Shown: positions 1-7,933, counted from the first letter of the stretch. The stretch is 64,000 nt of DNA from Tardiphaga alba (GCF_018279705.1 NZ_CP036498.1:1505001-1569000); one strand, 5' to 3'. Notes: generated by a model from the sequence alone, not told the origin. Made by a program: numbers and translations.

Positions 1-276
1 GTCGCCGGCGGCCACGAATGCCGTGTTGGCCTTGCCGGCGCGTAACTGCTTGACCAGTGTCGCCATATGCTCGGCGCCGCCGGCCGGGACCGTGATTTTC
101 TTTGTCTTGTCGGCGGGATCATCGATGCTGATGCCGCCTGGCGCGGGGCGTAGATTGCCGTGGAAGTCGTTGATGGCTAGCAGCGTGACATCGACGGGAT
201 CGGTCACCGTCTGGGCGTGAGCAACAGCGGCGCAAAGCAACGAGGCGGCGAGGACGGGCGCGAGAATTCTGGTCAT
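1..276 (-). CDS. Periplasmic 5'-nucleotidase/UDP-sugar hydrolase family protein, N-terminal part
   Basis: This reading frame begins at an ATG at 276 and runs off the left edge, so only about 92 residues are visible. It opens with a typical Sec signal peptide ending in AVAHA-Q. Then comes DVTLLAINDFHGNLRP, the first metal-binding block (D-x-H) of the calcineurin-like metallophosphoesterase fold in bifunctional 2',3'-cyclic nucleotide phosphodiesterase/5'-nucleotidases. The stretch GGAEHMATLVKQLR is also typical of that family. The expected role is periplasmic nucleotide salvage. The family assignment is firm; substrate and domain completeness cannot be judged here. Confidence 0.85.
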   Translation of the reverse strand, partial: MTRILAPVLAASLLCAAVAHAQTVTDPVDVTLLAINDFHGNLRPAPGGISIDDPADKTKKITVPAGGAEHMATLVKQLRAGKANTAFVAAGD

Positions 277-299
277 GGCGCCCGTCTAGCGCAAAAGTG

Positions 300-1064
300 T
301 TACGTCTTCTTACGCGCGAAGAAGGCCTGGAATGCCGCAATCGCCTCCTGCGATTTCATGCGCTCGCCGAACAGGTGGCTTTCCTGGTCGATGCGGCGGG
401 TGAGGTCTTCCGGCGGCAATTTCAGCAGTTTTCGCGAAATGGCGACGGCTTCCGCGGGCAGCGCGCAAATCTCGCGCGCAACCTTGCGGGCTTCCACTTC
501 GGTATGGCCGGGGGCGACCACTTCATTGACAAAGCCTGCCGTGCGCGCGTCGTCCGCATGCATGGTGCGGCCCATCACCAGCGTGGCGAAGGCGCGCTGA
601 TGGCCCATGGTGCGCGGAAACAGCAGGCTGGATGCGCCTTCCGGCACCAGGCCGAGATGGATGAACGGCGTCTTGAATGTCGCGGTGGTCGAGGCCAGCA
701 CGTAGTCACAGTGAAACAGCATCGTCGTGCCGATGCCGATGGCAATGCCATCGACGGCCGCAATGATCGGCTTGGTGTTGTGGGCGAGCGAATAAAGAAA
801 CTTGATCGCATTGGATGAGCGGAATTCCGATGACCGCGTATCGGTGCCGTCCTTGAGGAAGTCTTGCAGGTCGTTGCCGGCAGTGAAGGCGCCGGAGCCA
901 CCGGTGATGATGAAGCAGCGGATGTCCGGATTGTTCTGCGCGGTGTCGATCGCATCCGACATGGCGCGATACATGTCCTGGGTGAGCGCGTTCTTCTTTT
1001 CTGGTCGCCGCAGCGTGATGACGCGGGTTGCGTCTTCGTCGGTTACGATCAGGTGTTCGGTCAT
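300..1064 (-). CDS. Enoyl-CoA isomerase/hydratase (crotonase superfamily)
   Basis: A 254-residue crotonase-fold protein. The first oxyanion-hole block is GSGAFTAGNDLQDF and the second is DGIAIGIGTTMLFHCDYV. The catalytic block reads HLGLVPEGASSLLFP. The PEG glutamate matches the single catalytic acid of delta3,delta2-enoyl-CoA isomerases, whereas the first hydratase Glu (usually in a PEI context) is Phe here. I therefore favour isomerase over true hydratase activity, acting in beta-oxidation of unsaturated acyl-CoAs. The start at 1064 is preceded by GAGGGG; an in-frame ATG at 1085 has no better site. The acyl-CoA dehydrogenase upstream on the same strand fits a fatty-acid degradation role. 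Confidence 0.88.
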   Translation of the reverse strand: MTEHLIVTDEDATRVITLRRPEKKNALTQDMYRAMSDAIDTAQNNPDIRCFIITGGSGAFTAGNDLQDFLKDGTDTRSSEFRSSNAIKFLYSLAHNTKPIIAAVDGIAIGIGTTMLFHCDYVLASTTATFKTPFIHLGLVPEGASSLLFPRTMGHQRAFATLVMGRTMHADDARTAGFVNEVVAPGHTEVEARKVAREICALPAEAVAISRKLLKLPPEDLTRRIDQESHLFGERMKSQEAIAAFQAFFARKKT

Positions 1065-1178
1065 GTCGCCCCTCGGCTCGCCCATTCAGCGCGATACGCG
1101 CAGCATTGCGCACATCGCCTCTTACCGGTCGGATGTTACATCAATCCGAACCGGCGGATAGTTGGATATCGATACCGT

Positions 1179-2954
1179 TCAGCCCAGGAGGGCGGAATCC
1201 GCGGCCAGCACGGCTTCGGCCGAATCCATGACCGTGCGCTCCAGCGATCCCGCCTGCACGGCGATATTCTCGGCAAAGAAGCGTGCCACCGAGACATAGC
1301 GTGCGGAGTCGCCTTCACCGTCACGGGCCGCCATGGCTTCATTCGCCAGCATGCAACCGCCCAAGGCCGAAGCGAACAGGCGCATATAGGGTGTGGCGCC
1401 CGCGAGCGCGTCGTTCGGCGCGGAAGCCATCTTTTCCAGCAGCCACTTGCTGCTGCGCTCCAATGCATCCACTGCGTCACGCAACTTGGCGCCGGTGGTG
1501 CCGAACGCCGGATCGTTGGATCCCTCGACGCGCTTGACGATGCCGTTGAGCTCGTCGAGCAGCGCCCAGACGGCGGCCCCGCCGCCGGCTGCCAGCTTGC
1601 GCGTCACGAGGTCGATGGCCTGAATGCCATTGGTGCCCTCGTAGATCGCGGTGATGCGGGCGTCGCGATAGTGCTGGGCGGCGCCGGTTTCCTCGATGAA
1701 GCCCATGCCACCATGGATCTGCACGCCCAGCGAGGTGACCTCGTTGCCGATATCGGTGGAGAAGGCCTTCGCAATCGGCGTCAGCAGCGCGCCGCGGGCG
1801 GCGGCTTCGGTGCGCACTTTGGCATCCGGCGAGCGTGCGGCGATATCCAGCGCGACGGCCGTGGCATAGCAGATGGTGCGAGACGCGGCGGTGAGCGAGC
1901 GCATCTGCATCAGCATGCGCTTGACGTCGGGATGCACCATGATCGGGTCCATGCCATCAGTCTTGCTGCCGATGCCGCGGCCCTGTTTGCGCTCCTGCGC
2001 GAAAGCCAGCGCCTGCTGATAGGCGCGATCGGCAATGCCGACGCCTTCCAGGCCAACGCCGAGGCGGGCCTGGTTCATCATCGTGAACATGCACAGCATG
2101 CCGCGATTTTCTTCGCCGATGAGATAGCCGATGGCGCCGCCGGTATCACCCATGGTCATGGTGCAGGTCGGCGAGGCGTGCATGCCGAGTTTGTGCTCGA
2201 CGCCGGATGCATAGATGTCGTTGCGGGCGCCGAGCGAGCCGTCGGCATTGACGAGGAATTTCGGGATCAGGAAGAGCGAAATGCCCTTGGTGCCGGCCGG
2301 CGCATCGGGCAATCGTGCGAGCACGAAATGCACGATGTTGTCGGTCATGTCGTGATCGCCATAGGTGATGAAGATCTTGGTGCCGAACACGCGATAGCTG
2401 CCGTCGGCCTGCCGCTCCGCGCGCGAGCGCAGTGCGCCCACATCGGAGCCGGCCTGCGGCTCGGTGAGCTGCATGGTGCCGGTCCATTCACCGGTCACGA
2501 GCTTTTCCAAATAGATGTTCTTCAGCTCATCGCTGCCATGGGCATCGAGCGCCTCGATGGCGGAGAGGGTCAACAACGGGCAGAGGCCGAAGGCGATGTT
2601 CGACGAGGCCCAGATCTCGGTGCAGGCCGCATTGACGGCGAGCGGCAGGCCCTGGCCGCCAAAAGCTTCGGGGCCGGACACGCCGTTCCAGCCGGCTGCC
2701 GTCCAGCGCTGATAGGCATCGGGCCAGCCGGGCGCCGTGGTGACCTTGTTGTCGGCGAGCTTGATGCCGTTCCTGTCGCCGACGGTGTTGAGCGGCGCCA
2801 GCACCTCGGAGGCGAAACGTCCGGCTTCTTCAAGCACTTGGGCGGTCATATCGGCATCGAAGTCGCCGTAATGGCCGGCCTTCAACGCCGCTTGCAGTCC
2901 CGCACCATGATTTAGGGACAGCAGCATGTCATTGATGGGTGCTCGGTAAGTCAT
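1179..2954 (-). CDS. Acyl-CoA dehydrogenase, DmdC-like
   Basis: This 591-residue protein has the acyl-CoA dehydrogenase N-terminal, middle (MQLTEPQAGSDVG, around residues 160-172) and C-terminal flavin domains, plus the extra C-terminal helical domain of the ~590-aa class. The catalytic base lies in AIYEGTNGIQAIDLV, equivalent to the Glu of medium-chain dehydrogenases. The N-terminus MTYRAPINDM and the length match the DmdC/3-methylmercaptopropionyl-CoA dehydrogenase-like group, which is widely used for medium- or long-chain acyl-CoA in alphaproteobacteria. It sits upstream of the isomerase gene on the same strand with a 114-bp gap. The actual acyl substrate cannot be read from the sequence. 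Confidence 0.93.
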   Translation of the reverse strand: MTYRAPINDMLLSLNHGAGLQAALKAGHYGDFDADMTAQVLEEAGRFASEVLAPLNTVGDRNGIKLADNKVTTAPGWPDAYQRWTAAGWNGVSGPEAFGGQGLPLAVNAACTEIWASSNIAFGLCPLLTLSAIEALDAHGSDELKNIYLEKLVTGEWTGTMQLTEPQAGSDVGALRSRAERQADGSYRVFGTKIFITYGDHDMTDNIVHFVLARLPDAPAGTKGISLFLIPKFLVNADGSLGARNDIYASGVEHKLGMHASPTCTMTMGDTGGAIGYLIGEENRGMLCMFTMMNQARLGVGLEGVGIADRAYQQALAFAQERKQGRGIGSKTDGMDPIMVHPDVKRMLMQMRSLTAASRTICYATAVALDIAARSPDAKVRTEAAARGALLTPIAKAFSTDIGNEVTSLGVQIHGGMGFIEETGAAQHYRDARITAIYEGTNGIQAIDLVTRKLAAGGGAAVWALLDELNGIVKRVEGSNDPAFGTTGAKLRDAVDALERSSKWLLEKMASAPNDALAGATPYMRLFASALGGCMLANEAMAARDGEGDSARYVSVARFFAENIAVQAGSLERTVMDSAEAVLAADSALLG

Positions 2955-3205
2955 GGCATCTCGCTCCCGGAATTCCTGTGGGTACGCTTTTCAGCTTTCC
3001 GCCGTCTTCCCACGATTTGAGGCGGTCCTCAACACGCCAAAGGGCGCATTTGGGCTGGTCCCAAGCACGGACGACGCGGCGCGAAAAGGTCCGGCGAGCC
3101 GTGGAACATTGCCGTCAGGTGGTTGAAATCGTGCAGGTCTCTCTATAGACCGGCGAAGTCGAAGCACAGTGCGGGCTGTACCCGCTTGATCCGCGTTTCG
3201 GCCGT

Positions 3206-3280
3206 TGGGGCGTAGCCAAGCGGTAAGGCAGGGGATTTTGATTCCCCCATGCGGAGGTTCGATCCCTCCCGCCCCAGCCA
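3206..3280 (+). tRNA. trnQ: tRNA-Gln (anticodon TTG)
   Basis: The 75-nt sequence folds into a full cloverleaf. Acceptor arms TGGGGCG and CGCCCCA pair, the discriminator is G and CCA is encoded. The anticodon stem GGGGA/TCCCC encloses loop TTTTGAT, giving anticodon TTG. The T-arm carries GGTTCGATCC. The 3' 48 nt of the gene-plus-CCA are duplicated at 21058-21105, so this tRNA is the attachment site of the mobile element that follows. Integration has left the tRNA intact. Confidence 0.97.
3233..3280 (+). repeat. attL: 48-bp direct repeat, tRNA-Gln 3' half
   Basis: This segment runs from the anticodon stem to the CCA end of tRNA-Gln and is identical base for base to 21058-21105. The bases on either side differ, which defines the repeat ends. 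A location in the tRNA 3' half is standard for tyrosine integrases of the P4 class. Confidence 0.93.
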
Positions 3281-3330
3281 AGCATTTTCAATAGCTTAAA
3301 CTTCATCTAAAACGCGCCTCAGATGGCTGA

Positions 3331-3350
3331 GTCGACCCCGAGTCGCCCCC
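3331..3350 (+). promoter_or_regulatory. Candidate integrase arm-type site (left)
   Basis: The 20-mer gtcgaccccgagtcgccccc is 18/20 identical, in the same orientation, to 20924-20943 just inside the other end of the element. It contains a short internal repeat, gtcg[ac]ccc. Paired repeats just inside both att sites are what arm-type integrase-binding sites look like. The function is inferred. Confidence 0.4.
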
Positions 3351-3363
3351 TGAGCGAAACTTT

Positions 3364-4200
3364 GTGACGCACCGCACCGATATCATCGATCTGATCGAGG
3401 TCTTGCTCGAGCTTCGTGAGCCGCGCCCCCACGAGCGATTGATTGCGCTGGCGACATTCTGTGCATGGTTATACTGGCCAGCAGGGCCACGAATGGTCGA
3501 AGATGCGCGAGCCGTCGCTGGGGCGCTTGTCGTCCGCGGGCTATTGCAAGGGAAGGTGCAGCCCGTCGGCACCGTTTCCGAAGACGTCGACGTCCTCATG
3601 AACCTGTACCTCAGCCCGTCAGTGGTTGCGGATGTGCTGTTGGACCGCGCCTACAAACAAGAGCCGTTTTTCATCGAATACGCAGCAATTGAAGAAGAAC
3701 ACAAGCTCGCATGTGCTACCGCGGAATATCTAGTTCGAGCTCCTCGGCTTCCTCGCCCGAGCTTAAATCGGTGCCGCTTCTTCATCGCTAAAGGCGGTTT
3801 CGCTCCGCCATTTACGAAAACGGAGATTTGCCCGCCGCGCGCAGTCAGCACATCGAAGAAGGCATGGTTTCACTACGGAGCCGTGTCACCGTTCCTTTTG
3901 GCGGCAAGGATCAGCAAATTGCCGTTGGTTGATCTTGCGCCTGACGATGACGGTGCGCTCGCTAAGCTCGCCCGCCTGTCTGAAGTCAGGTTGATGACAT
4001 CCTACTTTCAAAGTGCGAACGCGATCCAAACGCAGCTGATCGCTTCGCTGGATTTGCTGGCGGAAAGGAGACTCGAGTTTGTCAATTTTCCGAGGGGAGT
4101 AGAAAGCGCCGATCCAAGCCTGAGCGAGCTTTCACCGCAGCAGCAGAAGTTGTCACGGACCTACAGCGTTGCAAACGCTACAAAAATTCGCATTAGGTAG
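3364..4200 (+). CDS. Hypothetical protein of the integrated element
   Basis: I do not recognise this 278-residue protein. The start is GTG and no strong ribosome-binding site precedes it. It has no signal peptide or clear membrane segment. The N-terminal half is rich in hydrophobic helices (LIEVLLELREP, LIALATFCAWLYWPAG), and the C-terminus is basic and low in complexity. It is the first gene inside attL and reads in the same direction as the HTH and Rep-like genes downstream, so it may belong to the maintenance module. It could also be unrelated cargo. Confidence 0.6.
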   Translation: MTHRTDIIDLIEVLLELREPRPHERLIALATFCAWLYWPAGPRMVEDARAVAGALVVRGLLQGKVQPVGTVSEDVDVLMNLYLSPSVVADVLLDRAYKQEPFFIEYAAIEEEHKLACATAEYLVRAPRLPRPSLNRCRFFIAKGGFAPPFTKTEICPPRAVSTSKKAWFHYGAVSPFLLAARISKLPLVDLAPDDDGALAKLARLSEVRLMTSYFQSANAIQTQLIASLDLLAERRLEFVNFPRGVESADPSLSELSPQQQKLSRTYSVANATKIRIR

Positions 4201-4297
4201 GGCGCAAAAAAGTAATCTCAGGCGGTTTGCGAGCGTCCAAATATTTTTAACGTGGCTGAATCTCTAGGTTTGCATTGTTCAAACCCGGAGAAGTGAA

Positions 4298-4492
4298 ATG
4301 TCCAGCCTGCTAACCCAAAAAGAAGCTGCAAAAATCTTGAAGCTGTCGACGCGAACCCTCGAGCGACTTCGCGTGAATGGCAACGGCCCAAAGTATAGCA
4401 AGTTAGGTGGAGTGATCCGCTACCAGCCTGCTTGTTTAACTGAATGGGTAGATGCGTGCTCTCGCCAATCAACTTCGCATGTCACTTCATAA
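4298..4492 (+). CDS. Helix-turn-helix DNA-binding protein (AlpA/excisionase-like)
   Basis: A 64-residue protein that is almost entirely one winged helix-turn-helix of the HTH_17/MerR-like excisionase class. LLTQKEAAKILKLSTRTLERL forms the HTH, followed by the wing GPKYSKLGGVIRYQP and a final helix LTEWVDAC. Proteins of this type act as recombination directionality factors or activators in tRNA-integrated islands, here presumably partnering the integrase at 19707-20912. It overlaps the upstream extension of the next frame. Confidence 0.85.
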   Translation: MSSLLTQKEAAKILKLSTRTLERLRVNGNGPKYSKLGGVIRYQPACLTEWVDACSRQSTSHVTS

Positions 4493-4502
4493 CGGGTGTA
4501 CG

Positions 4503-5195
4503 ATGCGACAGAAAAACCCATCGCCGCTTTCGGGTAAGGCGAGTGTCCAAAAAAAGCCGCTTGTCTCTGCGGCTCGCAGTTCGCAAGTTGCGAACTTTCG
4601 CTTGATTCATAACGCGCCTCTTAAGCTTCCGGAAGATATCGCCCTTTCAGCGCCGGGAGCAATCACGCGGAAGCTCAGGGAAGCTACAAAGACACGTTTG
4701 GCAGCGCAGCATCAAGATCGCCGCAGTCATCACCGAGAACTCGCCTTGGTTTACCACGTCGGTCATTTCCTACTACGAAATAAAGCTTCGTGGGAGTTGT
4801 TCGTTGCTGAGCATTCCCTTCAGCAAGCAGACTTCACGGCCCGTGCCGTGCTACGGGCAGCGCTCAACCTTTATGCGGGAGCTGGAAAGGCGGCACAGAA
4901 GACGGCAAGTCGCTATCATCGGGCGCTGATCGTTCCCTTCGAAAAGCGGCTCGCGGTAGAAGATCTTTTCCACGCGTTGAATAACGGAGGCGTTGACGGA
5001 CTTCTAAAGACAGCGAAACGAGACAATCCTCAGAATTCGCGTCAAACTAAAAGGCTGCCCTTACTTAACATTGATGGTGAACATGAGTTCTCGGTCGTGC
5101 TGGATAAAAACACGATCCAGCCGCTGGTCATCCGCGCGGCAGGAAGTGGCCGTTGGCAGTACGAGGTGGTCGTGACCAAGCGACTTTTACCATGA
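4503..5195 (+). CDS. Hypothetical basic protein next to the HTH gene
   Basis: This 230-residue protein has no domain I recognise. The ATG at 4503 is chosen because the longer frame from 4452 overlaps the HTH gene. The N-terminal 40 residues are Lys/Arg/Ser-rich. The middle is predicted helical (LALVYHVGHFLLRNKASWELFVAEH), and the last 45 residues look like beta strands (EHEFSVVLDK, RWQYEVVVTKR). It lies between the excisionase-like and Rep-like genes, so a role in replication or mobilization of the element is possible but not shown. Confidence 0.6.
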   Translation: MRQKNPSPLSGKASVQKKPLVSAARSSQVANFRLIHNAPLKLPEDIALSAPGAITRKLREATKTRLAAQHQDRRSHHRELALVYHVGHFLLRNKASWELFVAEHSLQQADFTARAVLRAALNLYAGAGKAAQKTASRYHRALIVPFEKRLAVEDLFHALNNGGVDGLLKTAKRDNPQNSRQTKRLPLLNIDGEHEFSVVLDKNTIQPLVIRAAGSGRWQYEVVVTKRLLP

Positions 5196-5354
5196 GAGTA
5201 AAGCGGACGTGGGCTTCTTGCCCAAGGCCCAAACCTTCAGGGGAATGACGGCCGTAAAACAGTCGTATCCTTTGTTACCCGCTTTTCCCACATCCCAAAC
5301 GTCAACACACCCGAATTTCAGCAGCAGGGAGCAATTTCGCCCCACCCAGCCTGC

Positions 5355-6548
5355 ATGACCCCCCCCCAATCCCTAATGGTGACATATGCCTCAAACAGCT
5401 CCCCCCGATACTCCAAGTACGAACGGAAGCTGATGGAGAAAGAAAAAGAGCAAAAGCGGAAGGAGGTTGAGCGCTTAAGGCGTGTGAATTTTGACCACTA
5501 TGAATATTCCCGACATCTACGTTTGAACGCAGAGCGTGTGAAACATTACATCAGCTCCGCTCGCTGCAAACATGCTCCAGAGGAGAAGGAAGCGCTACTC
5601 CGCGACTATCTGCCTTGCGATGCCCCGTTTCTGTCAGCTGCCAATCCAGAAGCATGGATTCGCTTCAAGACCATATTTTCGGTCCATATTCGAGAATTCA
5701 CATTCGATCAAAAGCATCATCTCGTGACCTTCGCGCTCAGAGAGCACGTCATGTCGGTCGAGAATGCGAAAACCTTCAATCTGCGACGTATAAAGTCGTG
5801 GGTGAACGAGATGATGCGCGGGTTCGATTTCGTCGCCATGGTTGAGATAGCGCCCTATACGAACTTCGGAGAAGGCACGACGAGATCGTCACCGAAGCTG
5901 TCGTTTCACGCCCATCTAATAACCGTTGGCGCGAAGATGAATAAGCTCAAGATGGTTGCGAGCCGCATCAATGCAGAGCATTCATCGTTCGTGCCCGGCT
6001 GCCCAGCTGCACATGTAGAAGAAATTAGCGACCTTTCAGGTTTAGCTCGGTACCTGACAAAGGGCGCGACGGGGGAATACAGAGTATGGGTAAAGACAGC
6101 GCCCAAGTTGGATAAGACAACCGGCGAGATCGTCGAAATCAAAGAGTTTCATCAAAAAAGCTCCCCATTTGCCAGACCGAGCACACAGATTGCCGTTCAG
6201 CCGGTGATGAGACTTCACTACATAGACAGGCTGACTTTTGCAGGCGGTGTACGAGGTAATGCAGCTTTGAAACGGATTAGAAACGACGCTCTTTCGGGTC
6301 TAAATCGCTCGCAGCGGAGCGGTCGCCAGAATGCCTTCAGCGGGACTTTTTCAGTTCAGCAGCTCCCAGACATGGGTTGGACGAAAGATTGGACGTATCA
6401 TTTGAACCGCGATGAGCTTCGGAGAGAGGAAAAGCGACCTTGGACAATCGAGGAGCCGACGCCAAGGTGGCTTGCTCTGATGCGCGATTGGGAATGGTCA
6501 GCTACCGCTGCTCGGCATCACTTCCAGCGCTCAAGTGCAAGGAAATAG
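5355..6548 (+). CDS. HUH-type Rep-like protein (rolling-circle initiator/relaxase-like)
   Basis: This 397-residue protein carries hallmarks of HUH endonucleases. H185-A-H187 sits in a hydrophobic strand (KLSFHAHLITVG) and would bind the divalent metal. About 46 residues later comes ARYLTKG, a Y-x-x-K motif in which Y233 would be the nicking nucleophile. The single Tyr and the spacing resemble plasmid Rep proteins rather than MOB relaxases. The first ~60 residues are a charged coiled coil. It could start at 5355 (just before a run of nine C) or at the ATG at 5376. A Rep fits an excised circular form that replicates before transfer. The motif reading is direct; the activity is inferred. Confidence 0.72.
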   Translation: MTPPQSLMVTYASNSSPRYSKYERKLMEKEKEQKRKEVERLRRVNFDHYEYSRHLRLNAERVKHYISSARCKHAPEEKEALLRDYLPCDAPFLSAANPEAWIRFKTIFSVHIREFTFDQKHHLVTFALREHVMSVENAKTFNLRRIKSWVNEMMRGFDFVAMVEIAPYTNFGEGTTRSSPKLSFHAHLITVGAKMNKLKMVASRINAEHSSFVPGCPAAHVEEISDLSGLARYLTKGATGEYRVWVKTAPKLDKTTGEIVEIKEFHQKSSPFARPSTQIAVQPVMRLHYIDRLTFAGGVRGNAALKRIRNDALSGLNRSQRSGRQNAFSGTFSVQQLPDMGWTKDWTYHLNRDELRREEKRPWTIEEPTPRWLALMRDWEWSATAARHHFQRSSARK

Positions 6549-6568
6549 GACGAAAGTCCGTTTTTTTT
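6548..6568 (+). terminator. Probable terminator after the Rep-like gene
   Basis: A short hairpin GGAC-GAAA-GTCC, with a stable GNRA-type loop, is followed after one G by eight T. It sits across the stop codon of the Rep-like gene. The stem is only 4 bp, so strength is uncertain. Confidence 0.5.
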
Positions 6569-6584
6569 GACGCAAACCACAAGC

Positions 6585-6613
6585 TTGACATAGAGTATAT
6601 AATCCTATAGGGT
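6585..6613 (+). promoter_or_regulatory. Candidate sigma70 promoter
   Basis: A perfect -35 box TTGACA (6585-6590) is followed 15-17 bp later by TATAGG/TAGGGT (6606-6613). A TATAAT at 6598-6603 is also present but too close to serve as the matching -10. The local region is AT-rich. The promoter lies well upstream of the gene at 6766 and is separated from it by a terminator, so it may drive a short non-coding transcript. Confidence 0.5.
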
Positions 6614-6718
6614 TTTTGCACCTTAACCCAAGCTACATTGCGGAGCCGGTCCATTGACGCTGACTTTCCCTTTGCCTGCGCAGTCCCCGCAACGCTGTTC
6701 GGCGTGTCCAAGTCTGAC

Positions 6719-6751
6719 AAAGAGGCCCACATCAAACCGGGCCTCTTTTTT
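6719..6751 (+). terminator. Rho-independent terminator in the leader of the 6766 gene
   Basis: Ten-base arms aaagaggccc and gggcctcttt enclose a 10-nt loop, and the T tract continues to 6751. The gene that follows starts at 6766 with its ribosome-binding site GGAGG at 6755-6759. With the promoter at 6585 this would end a transcript of about 130 nt, which could be a small RNA or an attenuated leader. Confidence 0.75.
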
Positions 6752-6765
6752 ATTGGAGGTAGCGG

Positions 6766-7332
6766 ATGAGCACTAAGCCTGTGTTGGCGACCGGTTCGAC
6801 CGATATCGCACTGGTTGTCATTGGTCCAAAGCGACAGGCGTCGCGCTTCACGTCAGCCGACGCCGGTGCAGCAGCAAAGCTCGCTCGGTCGCTAAAGATG
6901 CAAGCTGTGCGCGTGACCACGGAGCGGCTCCGCGACGTCGCCCGTCGGCTTCCAGCTGGCAAGCTATCGGCCAAGTGGCCGAAAGGCATGCAGGAAGTTC
7001 GGCCTGCGCTTTACAAGCAGCTGTTGTCGGCTACGGGAAGCGACGCGCCGGCCAAGACGTCCGCCGCGCCAACACCTGCTCCCGCGACCACTGGAAAGGC
7101 CGCTGCGCCAGTGCCGGAGAAGCCGGGTTCAGGTGATGGCCGCCCGAACTTCGTCCGTGGCTCCCTAGTCCTCGCCACGCAAGATCCCGACAACGAAGGT
7201 TGGTGGGCTTGCGAGGTTCAGCACGTCGATGGCGACACGCTCACGCTGAAATGGACCTCGGCTAAAGAGCTTGGGCCGTTCAATCGTCGCCGCGATCAGG
7301 TTGCCCCTCATCCCACGGCAAAACCGTGCTGA
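6766..7332 (+). CDS. Hypothetical protein with C-terminal SH3/Tudor-like domain
   Basis: A 188-residue protein. The N-terminal 85 residues form one small domain I do not recognise. An Ala/Pro-rich linker follows (about 90-125). The C-terminal 60 residues (FVRGSLVLATQ, GWWACEVQHVDGDTLTLKW, RRDQVAPHP) have the strand and aromatic pattern of an SH3-like/Tudor barrel, often a nucleic-acid- or peptide-binding module. GGAGG seven bases before the ATG supports the start. The next gene overlaps its stop, so the two are probably co-translated. Confidence 0.7.
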   Translation: MSTKPVLATGSTDIALVVIGPKRQASRFTSADAGAAAKLARSLKMQAVRVTTERLRDVARRLPAGKLSAKWPKGMQEVRPALYKQLLSATGSDAPAKTSAAPTPAPATTGKAAAPVPEKPGSGDGRPNFVRGSLVLATQDPDNEGWWACEVQHVDGDTLTLKWTSAKELGPFNRRRDQVAPHPTAKPC

Positions 7333-7703
7333 CCTCGCGCGACACTCCGTCCGTGGACGCCTCGGCCGAGCGCATCGCGAGGATACGTGATCTCAATGAC
7401 ATCTTCCGGCGAAAACTACCGAGCGTCGGCAAAGGCTTTCGGGTCCATGTCACGGACCACGTAGCCGCACTCGGAAGCGTGGAGATCGCGCATGTATTGG
7501 AAACGGTGCGAACGTTTGATGGGTTCGGCCCCGATAACGATCCGTACGGCGAACACGACTTTGGAGCGCTCGATCACAGTGGCAATCGACTTTTTTGGAA
7601 GATCGATTGCTACGATAAATGGGTGCAGTTTGGTTCGCCCGACCCAACCGATCCTTCGGTGACCACGCGCGTGCTGACCATTATGCGGGCCGATGAGTAC
7701 TGA
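7326..7703 (+). CDS. DUF3768 domain-containing protein
   Basis: A 125-residue protein matching the DUF3768 pattern over almost its full length: RIRDLNDIFRRKLP near the N-terminus, then DGFGPDNDPYGEHDFGAL, FWKIDCYDK and a VTTRVLTIMRADEY ending. The family is small, soluble, common on alphaproteobacterial plasmids and islands, and of unknown function. The GTG start at 7326 overlaps the stop of the preceding gene by 7 bp, which indicates translational coupling. Confidence 0.85.
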   Translation: MLTSRDTPSVDASAERIARIRDLNDIFRRKLPSVGKGFRVHVTDHVAALGSVEIAHVLETVRTFDGFGPDNDPYGEHDFGALDHSGNRLFWKIDCYDKWVQFGSPDPTDPSVTTRVLTIMRADEY

Positions 7704-7753
7704 TCGCGACCGCCACGCATCCGGGTCTCAGGCCTTTGGCCGACGTCCGGGCT

Positions 7754-7933
7754 TCAGGGATTTGGCTTCGCCGCTGCCCCTCGCGGAACATTAAAAAGCT
7801 CCCCGACGTCAATCGACAGAGCCTCAACCAGTTTTTCCAGCAGATCCACGGTCGGGTTGAAAGCTTCGCGCTCGATGCCGCTGATGTACGAGCGGTCGAC
7901 CTCTGCATCGAACGCCAAGGCTTCTTGGCTCAT
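7754..7933 (-). CDS. Small XRE-family HTH protein, possibly 5'-truncated
   Basis: On the minus strand a 59-residue frame reads MSQEALAFDAEVDRSYISGI, then EREAFNPTVDLLEKLVEAL and DVGELFNVP. This is a clear Xre/Cro HTH lacking most of helix 1. The codons just upstream in frame still read RIRAAKG, the usual lead-in to this fold, but I find no ATG, GTG or TTG there before the divergent gene at 7987. The gene is therefore either trimmed at its 5' end or starts from a non-standard codon. The frame is too HTH-like to be chance. Confidence 0.6.
   Translation of the reverse strand: MSQEALAFDAEVDRSYISGIEREAFNPTVDLLEKLVEALSIDVGELFNVPRGAAAKPNP

Noticed and set aside
864..2915. 683-residue plus-strand frame opposite the acyl-CoA dehydrogenase
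   Set aside because: It is the antisense shadow of a fully conserved enzyme, with Gly/Arg/His-rich composition and no family motif; a product of high-GC codon bias.
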